Positions 32,641-44,025 of a stretch of DNA of 64,000 bases are shown here, piece after piece. Source of the DNA: Cinnamomum chago (taxonomy: Eukaryota; Streptophyta; Magnoliopsida; Laurales; Lauraceae); assembly GCA_038049695.1 (NCBI GenBank), contig CP142456.1, positions 45,240,001 to 45,304,000 on the forward strand. The letters are read 5' to 3'. How positions within the stretch are numbered: the first letter of the stretch is position 1; each line of letters opens with the position of its first letter. The notes beneath the pieces were generated by a model. It did not search any database. It was not told where the DNA came from and worked only from the letters and a program-made list of their open reading frames with translations. A program made the translations under genes and the position numbers.

Positions 32641-34667
32641 TGAAAGAATGTGTGATTCAGATCTGAACTCCTTTTGGGAAAAGAATTCTATGGCTGGAAT
32701 TTTAAAACTTTTTAGCCAGGATCCGAATTAGAAAGCAAACCAGCCATGTAAATCACACCATAACACCATGCAATCATAATCAACTTGTGTGAAAACAAAT
32801 AAGATACATAGGAGAACATATACCTGATGATATAAAGGCCTCAAATCAATGAAAAGAATGCTCCAAAGGTCTGATTGCAGCCAGCAGTAAACAATGCTAG
32901 TTGCAGGAATTTTCTGCAGCAATTATCCTTTCAATCTTCTCCTCTATTCCCCTTTCTACTAATCTGATTGGTTAGTGTTGGTGGGAACACAACCAGGTTT
33001 CCTTCTTCTTGTTTTCCTTGATTTTATGTGAGAAGACCAGACCTGATATGGTCTTTCTCCAAGAGGAAAAACGTGCACCAGCAAGAAGGTTTTTCATGCA
33101 ATGGACGTCCAACACTAATAGGAAGTTTTTCCTTTTGGGCTGCTCCTCTTTTGCTCTCCAATCAGTTGCACGCCCAAGGGAAAGTCTTTTCTCTCTTGTT
33201 TCTATCTTATATCCACGCCCAAGGGAAACTATCAGCTATATATAAAGAGCTGAAACCCTTTTAGAATATGTTTCCATAAAGAATAAGGAAACCAAGAGAG
33301 ACTATCCAAAAAGGAAACCACCACCTTATGGACGTCCAGCCCCTTTCTATCTAGTTTAGTTTCTAAATAAACTTAGAAGGCTACTAAACTTAAGGAGAAC
33401 TTGCACAAAAAAGAAATCCTTCCAAGTGATAGGACCTACACAAACTTGGGACCCACATACTAGGGACCACATTGGCTAGCCCACACATACTATGGTCCAT
33501 GCACCAAATAATTTTTCTAGAGTTGTAATTCATGTATGCCATCATGGGCCTATTTGAATTTACACTCAAAATTATTTCTCCACACATTTAAACAATTTAG
33601 GAAACCTTGCCAATCTAGGAAAGTGGCTAGAGAAGGGACCAAAAGACATATTTGCCCTTGTCTCCCAAAATGACCAAAATGTCCATGCTAACCCCATAGC
33701 AACATCAAGATCATTTTAACCCTAACTCATTCCACTAAAGAGTTATGGTTGCACTCCAGGGACAAATATTAAATTGCAATTAAAGCTCATCATAGACTGA
33801 CGATTGTCTTTGACCTACCAAGTACAATGACCATAATGCCCCTCTATGTAACATCCATAATCAAGTAGGTTAACCGATGTACTATCTACCTTCTTGATTA
33901 CATCTTAACCTTAGAACTTCATACCCTTGACTTAATCATCATCCGGATATCATTCTCTTGATCCAGGGAGCGACCCACAAGTTCAATATCCATATGGAAC
34001 ATCCATATACTAAGATCTTAGATTCTGATGATTAATCGGATAATTCTAAGGGGACGATCATTCCATCATATGATGGCATAGATTCCATATTGCATTTGCA
34101 CGTCCCAACTAATCAAGCCCGAGCACCCAAAACACAGAGCTGTTGACCCATGAACAGGATCTCACCCATAGTGAATTAAAGCACAAGAACTTGACTTCAT
34201 CAGTTCATCCACAAATGCTCAAGATTAAGAGCACCGGTCACTCAGTAGCAAGAGGTGAGTTGATCTCTCTCTGTGATAGTACTATTTTAGAGATCACACC
34301 TACAAGTGGTCCTGTTCAATGCATGACACATGCACTAATGAGATAAATCCGGAAAGACCTCCGTGACTAAGGTAAGTCACCCTGAATACAGGAGAGTATC
34401 TCATTATAACTTATACCAAGATGAAGTGCCCAACTCCATCTCTCAGTTATGAACAAGTTCATTGTTTCAAGTGTCCATGACTCAGACCTTACTGTGTGTA
34501 GCCACTACACACCTGAGTCATTTACTAGAAAACAATGGGCCTTACACAACCATACATATACACAAGTATAAAGAGAAAGATGTCATTTCATTAAATAACC
34601 AATAAATATCCAGTTACAGAGATGAGAGTGCAGTCAGTGGGCTTTAGGGCATACACCAATCCCAACA
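32641..34667 (-). repeat. copia-2 5' LTR, 2,027 bp
   Basis: From TGTTGGGATTGG (34667) to CATTCTTTCA (32641) on the minus strand. The right 1 kb is close to the copia-1 LTR; the left part (32641-33600) is more diverged, with several substitutions and indels. The TATA element is at 33235-33247. The base after 34667 is gypsy-3 integrase coding sequence. Confidence 0.9.
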
Positions 34668-36151
34668 ATATGTCCTCCAACGTCTGAATGGTCCTTTCTG
34701 ACTGTCCATCGGTCTGAGGGTGATGCCCTGTGCTGAATTGAAGCTTCGTACCCATATACTCATGCAAAGTCTTCCAAAATCTTGAAATAAATCTGTTATC
34801 CCGGTCTGAAGTGATAGGCACTGGTTGACCATGACGACTAACAATCTCTTTCACAAATGCTTCTGCAAGAGGTAGCATACGCATCGTTTTCCCGATTTTC
34901 AATGGAATAAAGTGTGCAGACTTTGTGAGACGGTCAACTTTAACCCAAATGGCATTGTTTCCTCTCCTGGTAGTAGGTAATCCTGAGACAAAATCCATCG
35001 TGAGATGTTCCCATTTCCATTCCGGGATCTCTAACGGTTGCAAAAGACCAGGTGGTTTCTGATGTTCAGCCTTCACTAGTTGACAAGTCATGCATCGGGA
35101 CACAAAAGCTGCAATTTCTCTCTTCATATTGTTCCACCAAAAACGGTTTTTCAAATTGTGATACATCTTCGTACTCCCTGGGTGCATAGAATAGCTCGTG
35201 TTGTGAGCATCCACCATGATGTCATTCCTCAAATTATCTATCTTCGGAACACAGAGTTGATCGTGAAAGTAAAGTACTCCATCCACGATTTGAAAATCTG
35301 GACGTTCTGAGATGTGTTCAGCAATTTTAGCCAAATCTGGATCTTGCAACCGACTATCCTTGATCTTCTGAATGAAGATAGGCTCAGACACCGACATATT
35401 TGCTAGCATAACACCTTTCCTCAAGGGTTGAAATTCAACCTCCAAGTCTTCGAACTACTGGAAATTACAAAATCCCTGCAAACTGGCCACACTAACCGAC
35501 TTTCTACTCAATACATCTGCCACTACATTCACTTACCCCGGATGATAAATGATTGGAAAATCATAGTCTTTGATGTACTCCATTCATCTTCTTTGTCTCA
35601 TGTTCAATTACTTCTAAGAAAATAAATATTGGAGACTGCAGTGGTCTGAATGGACTTCAAATTTCTCTCCATAAAGATAATGTCTCCACATCTTTAATGC
35701 AAAGACCACTGCTGCCAACTCTAAGTCATGCGTTGTATAGTTTTCTCGTGCTCCTTCAATTGTCTGGAGCCGTATGCTATGACTTTGCCATCTTGCATCA
35801 ACACACAATAAAGTCCCACATTCGAAGCATCGGTATAAATCACAAAACCACCACTGCCTGAAGGTAAAGTGAGAATAGGTGCTGAGGTTAACTTCTTTTC
35901 TCGATTCTTCAAAACTGACTTCACACTGTTTTGACCACACAAAAGGCACATTTTCCCGGGTTAATTTGGTCAAAGGCGCTGTAATAGAAGAAAATCCATG
36001 CACAAACCTTCTATAGTAGCCTGCTAAACCCAGAAAACTTTTGATTTCGGTCACATTCTTCAGTCTTTCGCACTTGATCACTGTCTCAATTTTTATTGGA
36101 TCGACTGCCAAACCTTCTTTGGAGATAATATGGCCTAGGAAAGTAACTTTT
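34668..36151 (-). pseudogene. gypsy-3 RNase H and integrase
   Basis: Follows a one-base deletion near 36152 relative to the expected frame (KCEFWLEK then [11 protein letters not shown]). RNase H ([27 protein letters not shown]) is split by a pair of compensating frameshifts flanking about 35740-35920. An in-frame stop falls after QYLFS (35614). The integrase section, 35445-34668, is intact: zinc-binding HPGSTKMYHNLKNRFWW and MTCQ, catalytic Asp in TMDFVSGLP, Asp in ITSDRDNRF, and Glu in [13 protein letters not shown], after which it is cut. The chromodomain-like tail is missing. Confidence 0.85.
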
Positions 36152-37616
36152 CTAGCCAAAATTCGCACTTCCCAAGCTTAGCATACAATTGATTGTCTCT
36201 TAGAAGCTGCAGTGACGTTCTCAGATGCTGCTCATGATCTTCTTTTGACTTGGAATACACCAATATGTCATCAATGAAGACGACTGTGAACTGATCTAAG
36301 TGAGGTGCAAAAATTTTATCTATTAGTGCCATAAACACTGCTGGTTCATTCGTCAGTCCAAAAGGCATTACCAAAAATTCATAGTGACCATATCTAGTCC
36401 GGAAAGCGGTCTTCGGTACATCCGATTCTCTGACTCTCAACTGATGGTATCCGGATCTCAAATCTATCTTCGAAAAATACTCTGCTCCTTGCAACTGATC
36501 AAACAATTCATCTATCCTTGGCAATGGATATTTATTTTTTATGGTCACTTGATTCAATCTTATGTAATCTATGCACATTCTCAAGCTTCCATCCTTCTTC
36601 TTAACAAACAATGCTGGGGCTCCCCAAGGTGAGATGCTTGGTCTAATAAAACCTTTTTCTAACAACTCTTGCAACTGAAGTTTTAATTCACCTAACTCTG
36701 CTGGAGCCATTCTGTACGGAGCAATGGAGATTGGAGCAGTTCCTGACATCAACTCAATTGTGAATTCAACTTCCCTAACAGGTGGCAAACCTAGAATTTC
36801 TTCCGAAAATACATCTGGGAATTCACATACAACGGGGATTTCCTCCACCCCTTGGGATTGTTTATTCTCCGTGATAAACGCTATGAATCCCTCACATCCA
36901 CTCCTTAATAATTTTGCTACTGACAAAGTTGAAATAAAGTTAGTCTGTGATATCCTTTTCTCTCCTTGAAATTCTACTCCAGAGTGCATTCCCTCTAATG
37001 TGAAAGATATAGTTTTGTTAAAACAGTCCATAGTGGGATGGTGACCTGCTAACCAATCCATCCCTAATATAACATCGAAGTCATGCATGTCCAACAGGAT
37101 AAGGTTTGTTGGAAAAGTGACATCTCCTATCTTAACTGTGCAACTAGGGTGATAAGTGCTACAAACAACTTGTTGTCTGCCCGTGCATCTGAAGAGATCA
37201 AAGATATTCTCTGTATGTGCAAGCCAGTCATCAGCTGTTAGGGGGTCTTCCACCCCTATAAATTCTTTTGGGCCTCTCTTTCTGAATCTCTCAAAGAGCA
37301 TGTTAAGATCATGCTCCCTGTTCTGAATGATTATCTGTGCTCCCACATTTGGTGCTGGCACCGGTTCTGGCCTTCTTCCCAAAACCTCCAACAGTTGCCT
37401 CTACACTTGAGTTAATTCTTCATCCTTCTTAGCCATCTGCTCTTGCAATCTGGCTTGTTGTTCCTGGAATCTGACTTGGTTTTCATTTGCCTTTTGTTGT
37501 TGTTCAACCATCATTTGCATGAGTTGTTGGAATTGATTTGACATGGTAATATTAACTCCAGTGCCACTATTACTGCCAGATGTGTTTGCATTTGATGGGT
37601 CTCTGCGGGGAGGCAT
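36152..37616 (-). pseudogene. gypsy-3 gag-protease-RT fusion by in-frame deletion
   Basis: Begins MPPRRDPSNANTSGSN (37616). TAG at 37403-37401 replaces CAG in the VQRQL motif. The frame then continues for 400-odd codons: capsid N-terminal part ([34 protein letters not shown]) joined directly to the protease C-terminal half ([27 protein letters not shown]), then linker and RT ([25 protein letters not shown]). About 1 kb encoding the capsid C-terminus, the zinc knuckle and the protease active site is missing, with the reading frame kept. The RT motifs are all intact; protease activity should be lost. Confidence 0.88.
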
Positions 37617-37765
37617 AGTGCTGCAAAACCACTTGTTAATACAACAAAATATAGTAAAAAGAACATACGCCAAATCCCAATCGATACTAACTAACGAACA
37701 TTCTAATGGATCCTTGCCACGTCCCTATGCTTCTAATCCATTTTTAATTGCCCAAAACATTTCTC

Positions 37766-37777
37766 GCTCTGATACCA
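37766..37777 (-). other. Primer binding site of gypsy-3
   Basis: Minus strand TGGTATCAGAGC, four bases (AGCT in plus reading) from the LTR end TGTCCCG at 37782. Confidence 0.85.
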
Positions 37778-39227
37778 AGCTTGTCCCGAATTCGGGGCCG
37801 CGGCGAGGCGGGCCAGAAAATTCCGCCCGCACACGCTGGCTTCCCACAGGTTTTTGCGGATAGGATCCTCAAAATCAATCCATCACGGTACAAAATTTCT
37901 TTCATCATGTATAAACTTCGCGGAAGCAATGTAGCAAACATGTATTTCAATAAATAACATAAAATGGGTGATGAAGTCTTGTATCAAAATGAGAAATATA
38001 TCATTAATAAGCCCATAATAATTCAAGTTTAGTACAATAACAAAAGTTAGTTAAGATTTACAATTGTCTCAACAAAAAGCCAACAAAGGCTATAACAAGT
38101 TCCCAAAATGAAACATCTATCCCAAAAAGTGATTCGTCTCATAACCCAACCCGACGTCTAGACGACATTGTTGGGTTGCCACTCTCGTCCAATCAGCGGC
38201 TCGCCCGCCTCCTCCTCTCGCTCTGCCTCAAAGGGGGCGGGGTCGAAATCTAGCACCAAACAATAAAATATCAGACGTGACAGTCTGGCAAGCAATTAAA
38301 CAGATAACAAAAGACATAGTTTATAAAACATTAATAATTTCAAGAAACATAATAAATCGAATAAATCAATGACAATCGAGTAAAAAAATGGCGATCCACA
38401 TCTGCAATATTCTCCTATTACCGAGGTAACAAGAGCACTCAATCAATAACATACCGCATTATTAAAATAACAAGAGTATTCAATCAATAACGTACTTTAT
38501 CACCGAAGTAATAAAAGTACTCGATCAATTACCGAATCATATTAAATGGACGGAACGATCTAACCGTAGCCATGGCCGGAACAATCAATGGGGACCCAAA
38601 CTGCAGTTGGCAATAATTTTTAAGGATTCCAAGTCAGGTGATCAATCCAACAAGGATCCCATGCTTAGTGGTGCCGATCAAAATTTTAAATCAATAAATC
38701 AAATCATTTCAATACATTTTCATCAATAAAAATAACTACTCTGAGCAATAACAAACGAACAATAGCGAACAAATCAAACGAGTAGTCTTATCGATATTTC
38801 CAAACGTGGCGAACCACTCAATCCATTTCAAATCAAATTATAAAAGAAAAACATATAAACTTTATAACTTGGAATGAATTTGTGTATAATGGTTCATTGG
38901 CTTACCACGGGTCATCTCAATATACACTTAGGTTCCTAATGTCGATAATAAATGAGGAGTTTGGTGCCACTAAAGATCTCCGACAATTAAGGGTTTAAAG
39001 TGTATATTAAGACTTTAATAAGTTCCCGGGTAATTCTAACATCAAGCAATTCCATCACTTTTCCCCTTTAAATTTCACAATTCAAAATTATTCAATTCAA
39101 TGTATTCATTCCGAACTTCCATACGACAATAGGGGCTAAGTGGACTTCAAACAATGGAGGAAATGAGCTGGAAAAAGGGCTTGAAACAGGCCTGAAAATG
39201 GCCCAGAAAATAGGCTTGGACCCTGCC

Positions 39228-39300
39228 CAGGGCCCGCTTGAGCGGCCCAAGGCCCACTTGAGCGGGCTGGGTTGCTGCCCGGGTCCGCTCGAGCGGGCCG
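39228..39300. repeat. Palindrome array, CTCGAG/CTTGAG core (gypsy-3 LTR)
   Basis: Three units: CCCGCTTGAGCGG, CCCACTTGAGCGG and TCCGCTCGAGCGGG, between GGGCC-rich spacers. Small array but in the standard slot, 1,440-1,512 bases from the LTR 5' end. Confidence 0.7.
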
Positions 39301-40115
39301 GGCTGCTACCTGGGCTTGTTTTAAGTGCAGAAATTGCTTTTTTTTGTGATTCTTTTTCCACTTCTTCTCTCCCACAATCAATTTCACACATTTTGGGCTT
39401 CTCCTTGCCACGACAACTCCATTAAAACATCCATACACTAATTTATTCCATCTTTCCAAACAAAATTTTGATACAAACGAGGCATTTTCATTCACCACAA
39501 ATACACTAACATTAAAATGTTTAGGACTAACTCAAGAAGATTCATTGCCAAAGAGTTTCAAATTGTTGAAACAACACTTAGAAACAAAAATGTAGATATC
39601 AACAAATCATTTAAACAACCTAAGAATTAGTCCATAAATTGAAAGAAGAAAAACAACATGAGAGAGAGAAAGAGATTCAGAAATTTTAAGAAATGAAACC
39701 ACTAATCTCTATAAATAGTATGTAAACATATTATCTGAATAGTTACTTGCCTTGGCTAAGAAGAGAAATAAATCACTCCAAGATGATCTCTCAACAGCCC
39801 AAGCTCCAATCTACAAAAACCCCCAAAGCACCCCATGAAAACACCCTAGAAATCCAACATTTTTGCAAATGAAGGAAGCTCTTCAAGAAGCCCTTTGCAT
39901 GTATGAAAAAGAAACTCTAAAAGTAAAGAAAACCATGATTTTTAAGAAGGGAAGCCTTTGCTAACCTTTTTACAGCTCAAATCAAGAAGAAGGGCTTGGA
40001 GAAGAGGGTTGTTCCAACTCAATGTTCTTGAAATAGGTATCATTGGAATGCTTGAGAGATGAGGAAGAAGAGTATGAGATCAAATCTCTATTTGGCACTC
40101 AAGAAGTAGTCATGC

Positions 40116-40120
<5 letters not shown>

Positions 40121-40147
<27 letters not shown>
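40121..40147. repeat. (GA)n microsatellite
   Basis: 27 bases of perfect GA repeat in the gypsy-3 LTR. Confidence 0.95.
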
Positions 40148-40740
40148 GCTGGAAGAGAGGAATAGTAACCCTTGTCTCAGCCAAAAGATTGCAGGAACAA
40201 TGAAATGGAGAAGAAAGAACCCATCTTGGGTTTGTTTAAGTGGGCATGTGGGTCCCAAAACTTCAAGTGGCTGAAACTAACACTTGTGGGTCCTGGACGA
40301 AATCGATGAAGAAGACAAAATCGATCATCGGAATATCTAGTTTTCAAAAAGTATATTTTCCCCAATTTTTGCAAATTTCAAAATTCATGCACAGATTTAG
40401 TGTGAAAGTTGTTTTTGCCCTTTTTCTCGAAAAATGCGATTTCTGAGTCTCAAATCCAGTCGGATAAAACATGAAAGTTGTTAAGAGATCCATAAAACAA
40501 ATCAAAAGGAGTAGAAATTGGGATTTTTTTGAAATGAAGAACAAATTCCCCAATTCAACACACGTCACATGGGCGCCCCGGCCTGTGTCAAACTAAGTCC
40601 AATGGCTCTCAAAATTCCCCAAAGCTATTGAAAAGTTTGATCTAACTAAAAACTAAGCTAATCGTCCTCTAATCCCACTTAGAGACTAATCACGGCTCAA
40701 ACAATAATTAATCATACTAAACCTGGGTCGGGGTCTAACA

Positions 40741-41612
40741 GATTTAGATTTGGGTTTTTGGATTTTGGATTTTGGGTTTTTGTTTTTCGTTTTGACCTTG
40801 TGAACCTAAAGGCTTTATGTGGCGCATTAGGCAGTCAAGAGGAGGTTTTACTTTTGGGGATTTTTGCCTTTTACCTTGTGACATAACAAGCTGTATTTGG
40901 CAGGTTAGGGTTTAGAGGAAAAGATTTTTATTGTTTTTTACATTGTGACCTAACAAGCTCTATGTGGCAAGCTAGGGGGTCGGGATTTGGATTTTGGTCA
41001 CTCTTTGGGACTATTTTGGCTCCATTAGAGTGGTTTGGATTTTTGTGGAATGTCAATTTCAAGGTTTTAGCTTAATCTGCTGCATGAGGTTGGATGGTTT
41101 GAATTTTGGAAGCTCATAAGGCTTGAATTTTTTTTATGGTCCAATCAACTCAAAAGAGTTATGGGACCATTTTGTATGCTCTTGGTAGGAGGGCTTTCGG
41201 TTGGAAAAGGATTTCCAAAATTTTGGGTGGGGCTCAATTAGTAGAAAGCCCATTTTAGTGCCTACGTGGTCAAACCTGGCTCATATGGGCTAACCCATGG
41301 GACCTTAAACCTTTAATGATGGCTTAGATCTCATGTGGTGTCACTTTGTAGAGAATATCTTAAAATATCTCCTTTTGGGTAGAGAATATCTCAAAATATC
41401 CTTTCAGTCACATCCACGCATTTAATCATGTTTTCATATTCAATTAGTATCAATTGGTATCATTTTCGATTGGTCTTATCTTGACAATGTGATAGACCAT
41501 GGATTGAACTTGATAGTAATATTTTTTTTACTCCATGTCACATTGCATTAGCATCACAACCTTCTTGTTTGCCAACTATCATGCTCATATAGTTAAATTT
41601 CTTAACCACCAT
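40741..41612. other. Orphan sequence between gypsy-3 and LTR D1
   Basis: I see no match to any LTR in the window, no primer site and no coding sequence. It opens with a G/T-rich run of GGGTTTTTGGATTTTGG-like repeats, then has three imperfect copies of TTTTACcTTGTGAccTAACAAGCT.TATGTGGCA.G.TAGGG near 40791, 40869 and 40936. AGAGAATATCTcAAAATATC is repeated at 41350 and 41381. This may be a piece of original low-copy DNA or of an element not otherwise present here. Confidence 0.5.
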
Positions 41613-42169
41613 TGTCACGCCCCCCAACCAAAACCCCGGGGCGCGAATGGGATTAAGGGTAATTATATTTTTCTTTCTCCCAAGACCCACGTGAGTGAAG
41701 ACGACACATTCCAACACACTCTGAATATTTTGTGGAAGCTTTCGTGGCGTTACAACCCGGAGTCCGTGGCCATCGGATTCCGCGTCGCACTCAACCTCTA
41801 GCATATATCTATTATGTCAAGAACCATATCAGACTGGAGTAACCATCGCAACAAAGTACAGAGCTGACTGTAACAGGATATTACATTCCCATATGTGTTC
41901 AAGTTACAATTATCAATGTACACTCAATGTCTCCACGACATAGCCGACAAAACAACCTGCAAAACATGGCTCCACAGCCAAAGAAAGCACTCATCTCGGG
42001 ACGAAGAACTCTGGACCTGAGTACCAAAAGTAGTAGGTGAGACACGACGGTCTGGCAGGTGGATGAAAAGATACTAAATATGCTGAGAATTAAAACATAT
42101 GATAATTCATGTCATTTAATCAAAGGCTGCATATAATCAAACGGGTGGAAAATCGTGGATCTCTGACAA

Positions 42170-42755
42170 AACATGTATTCGTTTAAAGTATGAGTTAAAC
42201 ATGGAGATCTAACAAAACATATGTTCATTTACATCATCTATCAAAGCATAGATATTTGACAATCGGGTGTTCGTTTAAAACATGTGTAAATATAGAGGTC
42301 TGACAAAACAAACGTTCATTTGAAACATATGTAAAAGCATGAGTATTCGACAAACCGGGTATTCATTTAAAGCGTGTGTAACCATAGAAATCTGACAAAA
42401 CAAATGTTCATTTGAAACATATATAAGAGCATGAGTATTTAACAAATCGGGCGTTCATTTAAAGCATGGGTAAACATAGGGATCTGGCCAAAACAAGTGT
42501 CATTTAAAACATATTTGAAAGCACGGATATTTAACAGATCGGGTATTCATTTAAAACATGTAAAAACATAGGGATCTGGCAAAACAAGTGTCATGTAAAA
42601 CATATTTAAAAGCACGGATATTTAACAAATTGGGTATTCATTTAAAACACGTGTAAACATAGGGATATGGCAAAACAAGTGTTCATTTGAAACATATTTA
42701 AAAGCATGGATATTTAACAAATCGGGTATTCATTTAAAACACGTGTGTGTACAAA
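42170..42755. repeat. About 92-bp minisatellite in LTR D1, roughly six units
   Basis: The marker GGCAAAACAAgTGTTCATTTg recurs near 42300, 42393, 42484, 42577 and 42669, with a more diverged unit before 42300. Each unit also holds a TTTAACAAATCGGGTATTCATTTAAAAC segment. D2 has three to four units at 49000-49365. Confidence 0.85.
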
Positions 42756-43754
42756 GAACGGGAAACAACATAACAATAACTGAATTTACCATGGAAAATG
42801 TTAACACCTATTTAAATAATAACTTTCATAAAAGAAATGAATCATTTACCGGAAAACAAATAAGCAATATAAAACATGTAGGGTATCCAAGGAATCGGGA
42901 ACTAGCAAGAAGCTAAGTCCTCTATCACTAAAGTGACAGAGCAATAACTAGGCACTGATCTCAGTCACTCGAGGTGAGGAGAAACAGTGGATCTCATAAA
43001 TACATATACATATACTAGGCACTAATCTCAGTCACTCGAGGTGAGGAGAAACAGTGGATCTCATAAATACATATACTATACATGATCACGGTAGCGAGCT
43101 GGGCATCGGGAACCACAGTAGCAATCTGCGGCACGGGACAAGACCACGGTAATAACCGGGTAGCGGGATCTAAACTGCTGGTGGCGGGACAAGACGGGGA
43201 TCTCCAAGTCGGTGGATCAGACCAACATGGTTATCCAAGCTTAGTGGTGCCAACTAATAGGTCAAATAACAATTCGAGACATGTGCAAGTAAATCAAGTA
43301 CAAATAAATAAACGGGCAGTATGGGGGTGCTCAAGGGCACACTGTCATTTCATGTCGAGCAATACATTTCGGGACAAGTAACTGTTACCAGTGTAACTTC
43401 GATGCTTTCGGGAAAACAAGTCATGTAATATAAATCTCGGGAACAGCGAAATACAATAAACAATTAAGATTTCGGGAAAGTGTCGGTTCAAGATTTATTT
43501 GAAGTGAATAGGGATCCCCGTATGTCAATCTAATAACAATTTGGTACTCTTTGAGTTTGGGGACATTCCGGGCTCCTTATACACTTTGAATTTTCAAAAC
43601 TTCAATTGACATCTTTGTGATGTGGTTTCTTTCTCCAATGGCCTCATACATTTCTTAGTAAATCTCCCTAACATAGAGGCGTTCTCAGTGAATAGTCCCA
43701 AAACGTTTAAATAGTTCATCATTGTCCCAACATAGCCTTTGACCGACAAAGCTC

Positions 43755-44025
43755 ATCGCTCGAGCGAACCGGAGAGTTCGCTCGAGCGAGGAGCTCTCTA
43801 GAATGGTTGTCTGGGTGGGTTCGCTCGAGTGAAGTTAAGGTAGCTCGAGTGAACTCATTGGCTCGAGTGAATTATTAAGTGCGCTCGAACTAGCGACTCT
43901 CTGGAACAAGTTCTGGGATGTCCGCTCGAGCGACCAAGCTACTGGAATGCTCCGAACCCTTTTCTGGACACTTCGCTCGAGCGAAGTGTCATGTTCGCTC
44001 GAGCGAACTGTCCAAAAACTGATTC
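43755..44025. repeat. Palindrome array, CTCGAG core (LTR D1)
   Basis: Five exact CGCTCGAGCG copies plus about five degenerate ones (GCTCGAGTG). Longest: GTTCGCTCGAGCGAAC and ACTTCGCTCGAGCGAAGT, 16- and 18-base perfect palindromes near 43975-44010. Ordered spacers are shared with D3, so D1 and D3 arrays are homologous. Confidence 0.85.

Larger units (their letters stand above)
30425..34667 (-). mobile_element. Copia-2: 5' half of a Ty1/copia element
   Basis: Minus-strand element of the same family as copia-1: 5' LTR (34667-32641), primer site (32639-32628), leader with tandem repeats, and the first 126 or so codons of gag. It stops at about 30425 against LTR D6. The rest of gag, pol and the 3' LTR are gone. 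The right edge sits inside gypsy-3 integrase, which is also cut there, so copia-2 had inserted in gypsy-3 and a later deletion removed copia-2's 3' half, gypsy-3's 3' end and part of D6. Confidence 0.88.
34668..40740 (-). mobile_element. Gypsy-3: Ty3/gypsy element, 3' end lost
   Basis: Minus-strand order: complete 5' LTR (40740-37782), primer site (37777-37766), gag start (37616), an in-frame gag/protease fusion, RT, RNase H, and integrase up to TLEDIL at 34668, where copia-2 abuts. Same broad lineage as gypsy-1, -2 and -4 but a distinct subfamily at protein level. The 5-base flank to the right of the LTR cannot be checked because the other end is deleted. Confidence 0.88.
37782..40740 (-). 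repeat. gypsy-3 5' LTR, 2,959 bp
   Basis: Minus strand starts TGTTAGACCCCGACCC at 40740 and ends CCGAATTCGGGACA at 37782, 4 bases before the primer site. It contains a CTCGAG/CTTGAG array (39228-39300), a (GA)n run (40121-40147), and a CAACCCGACGTCTAGACGACATTG block (about 38145-38170) shared with the other gypsy LTRs. No gene. Confidence 0.9.

Noticed and set aside
39092..39498. Pro/Gly/Ala-rich frames in the gypsy-3 LTR
   Set aside because: Produced by the GC-rich palindrome array; absent from other LTR copies.
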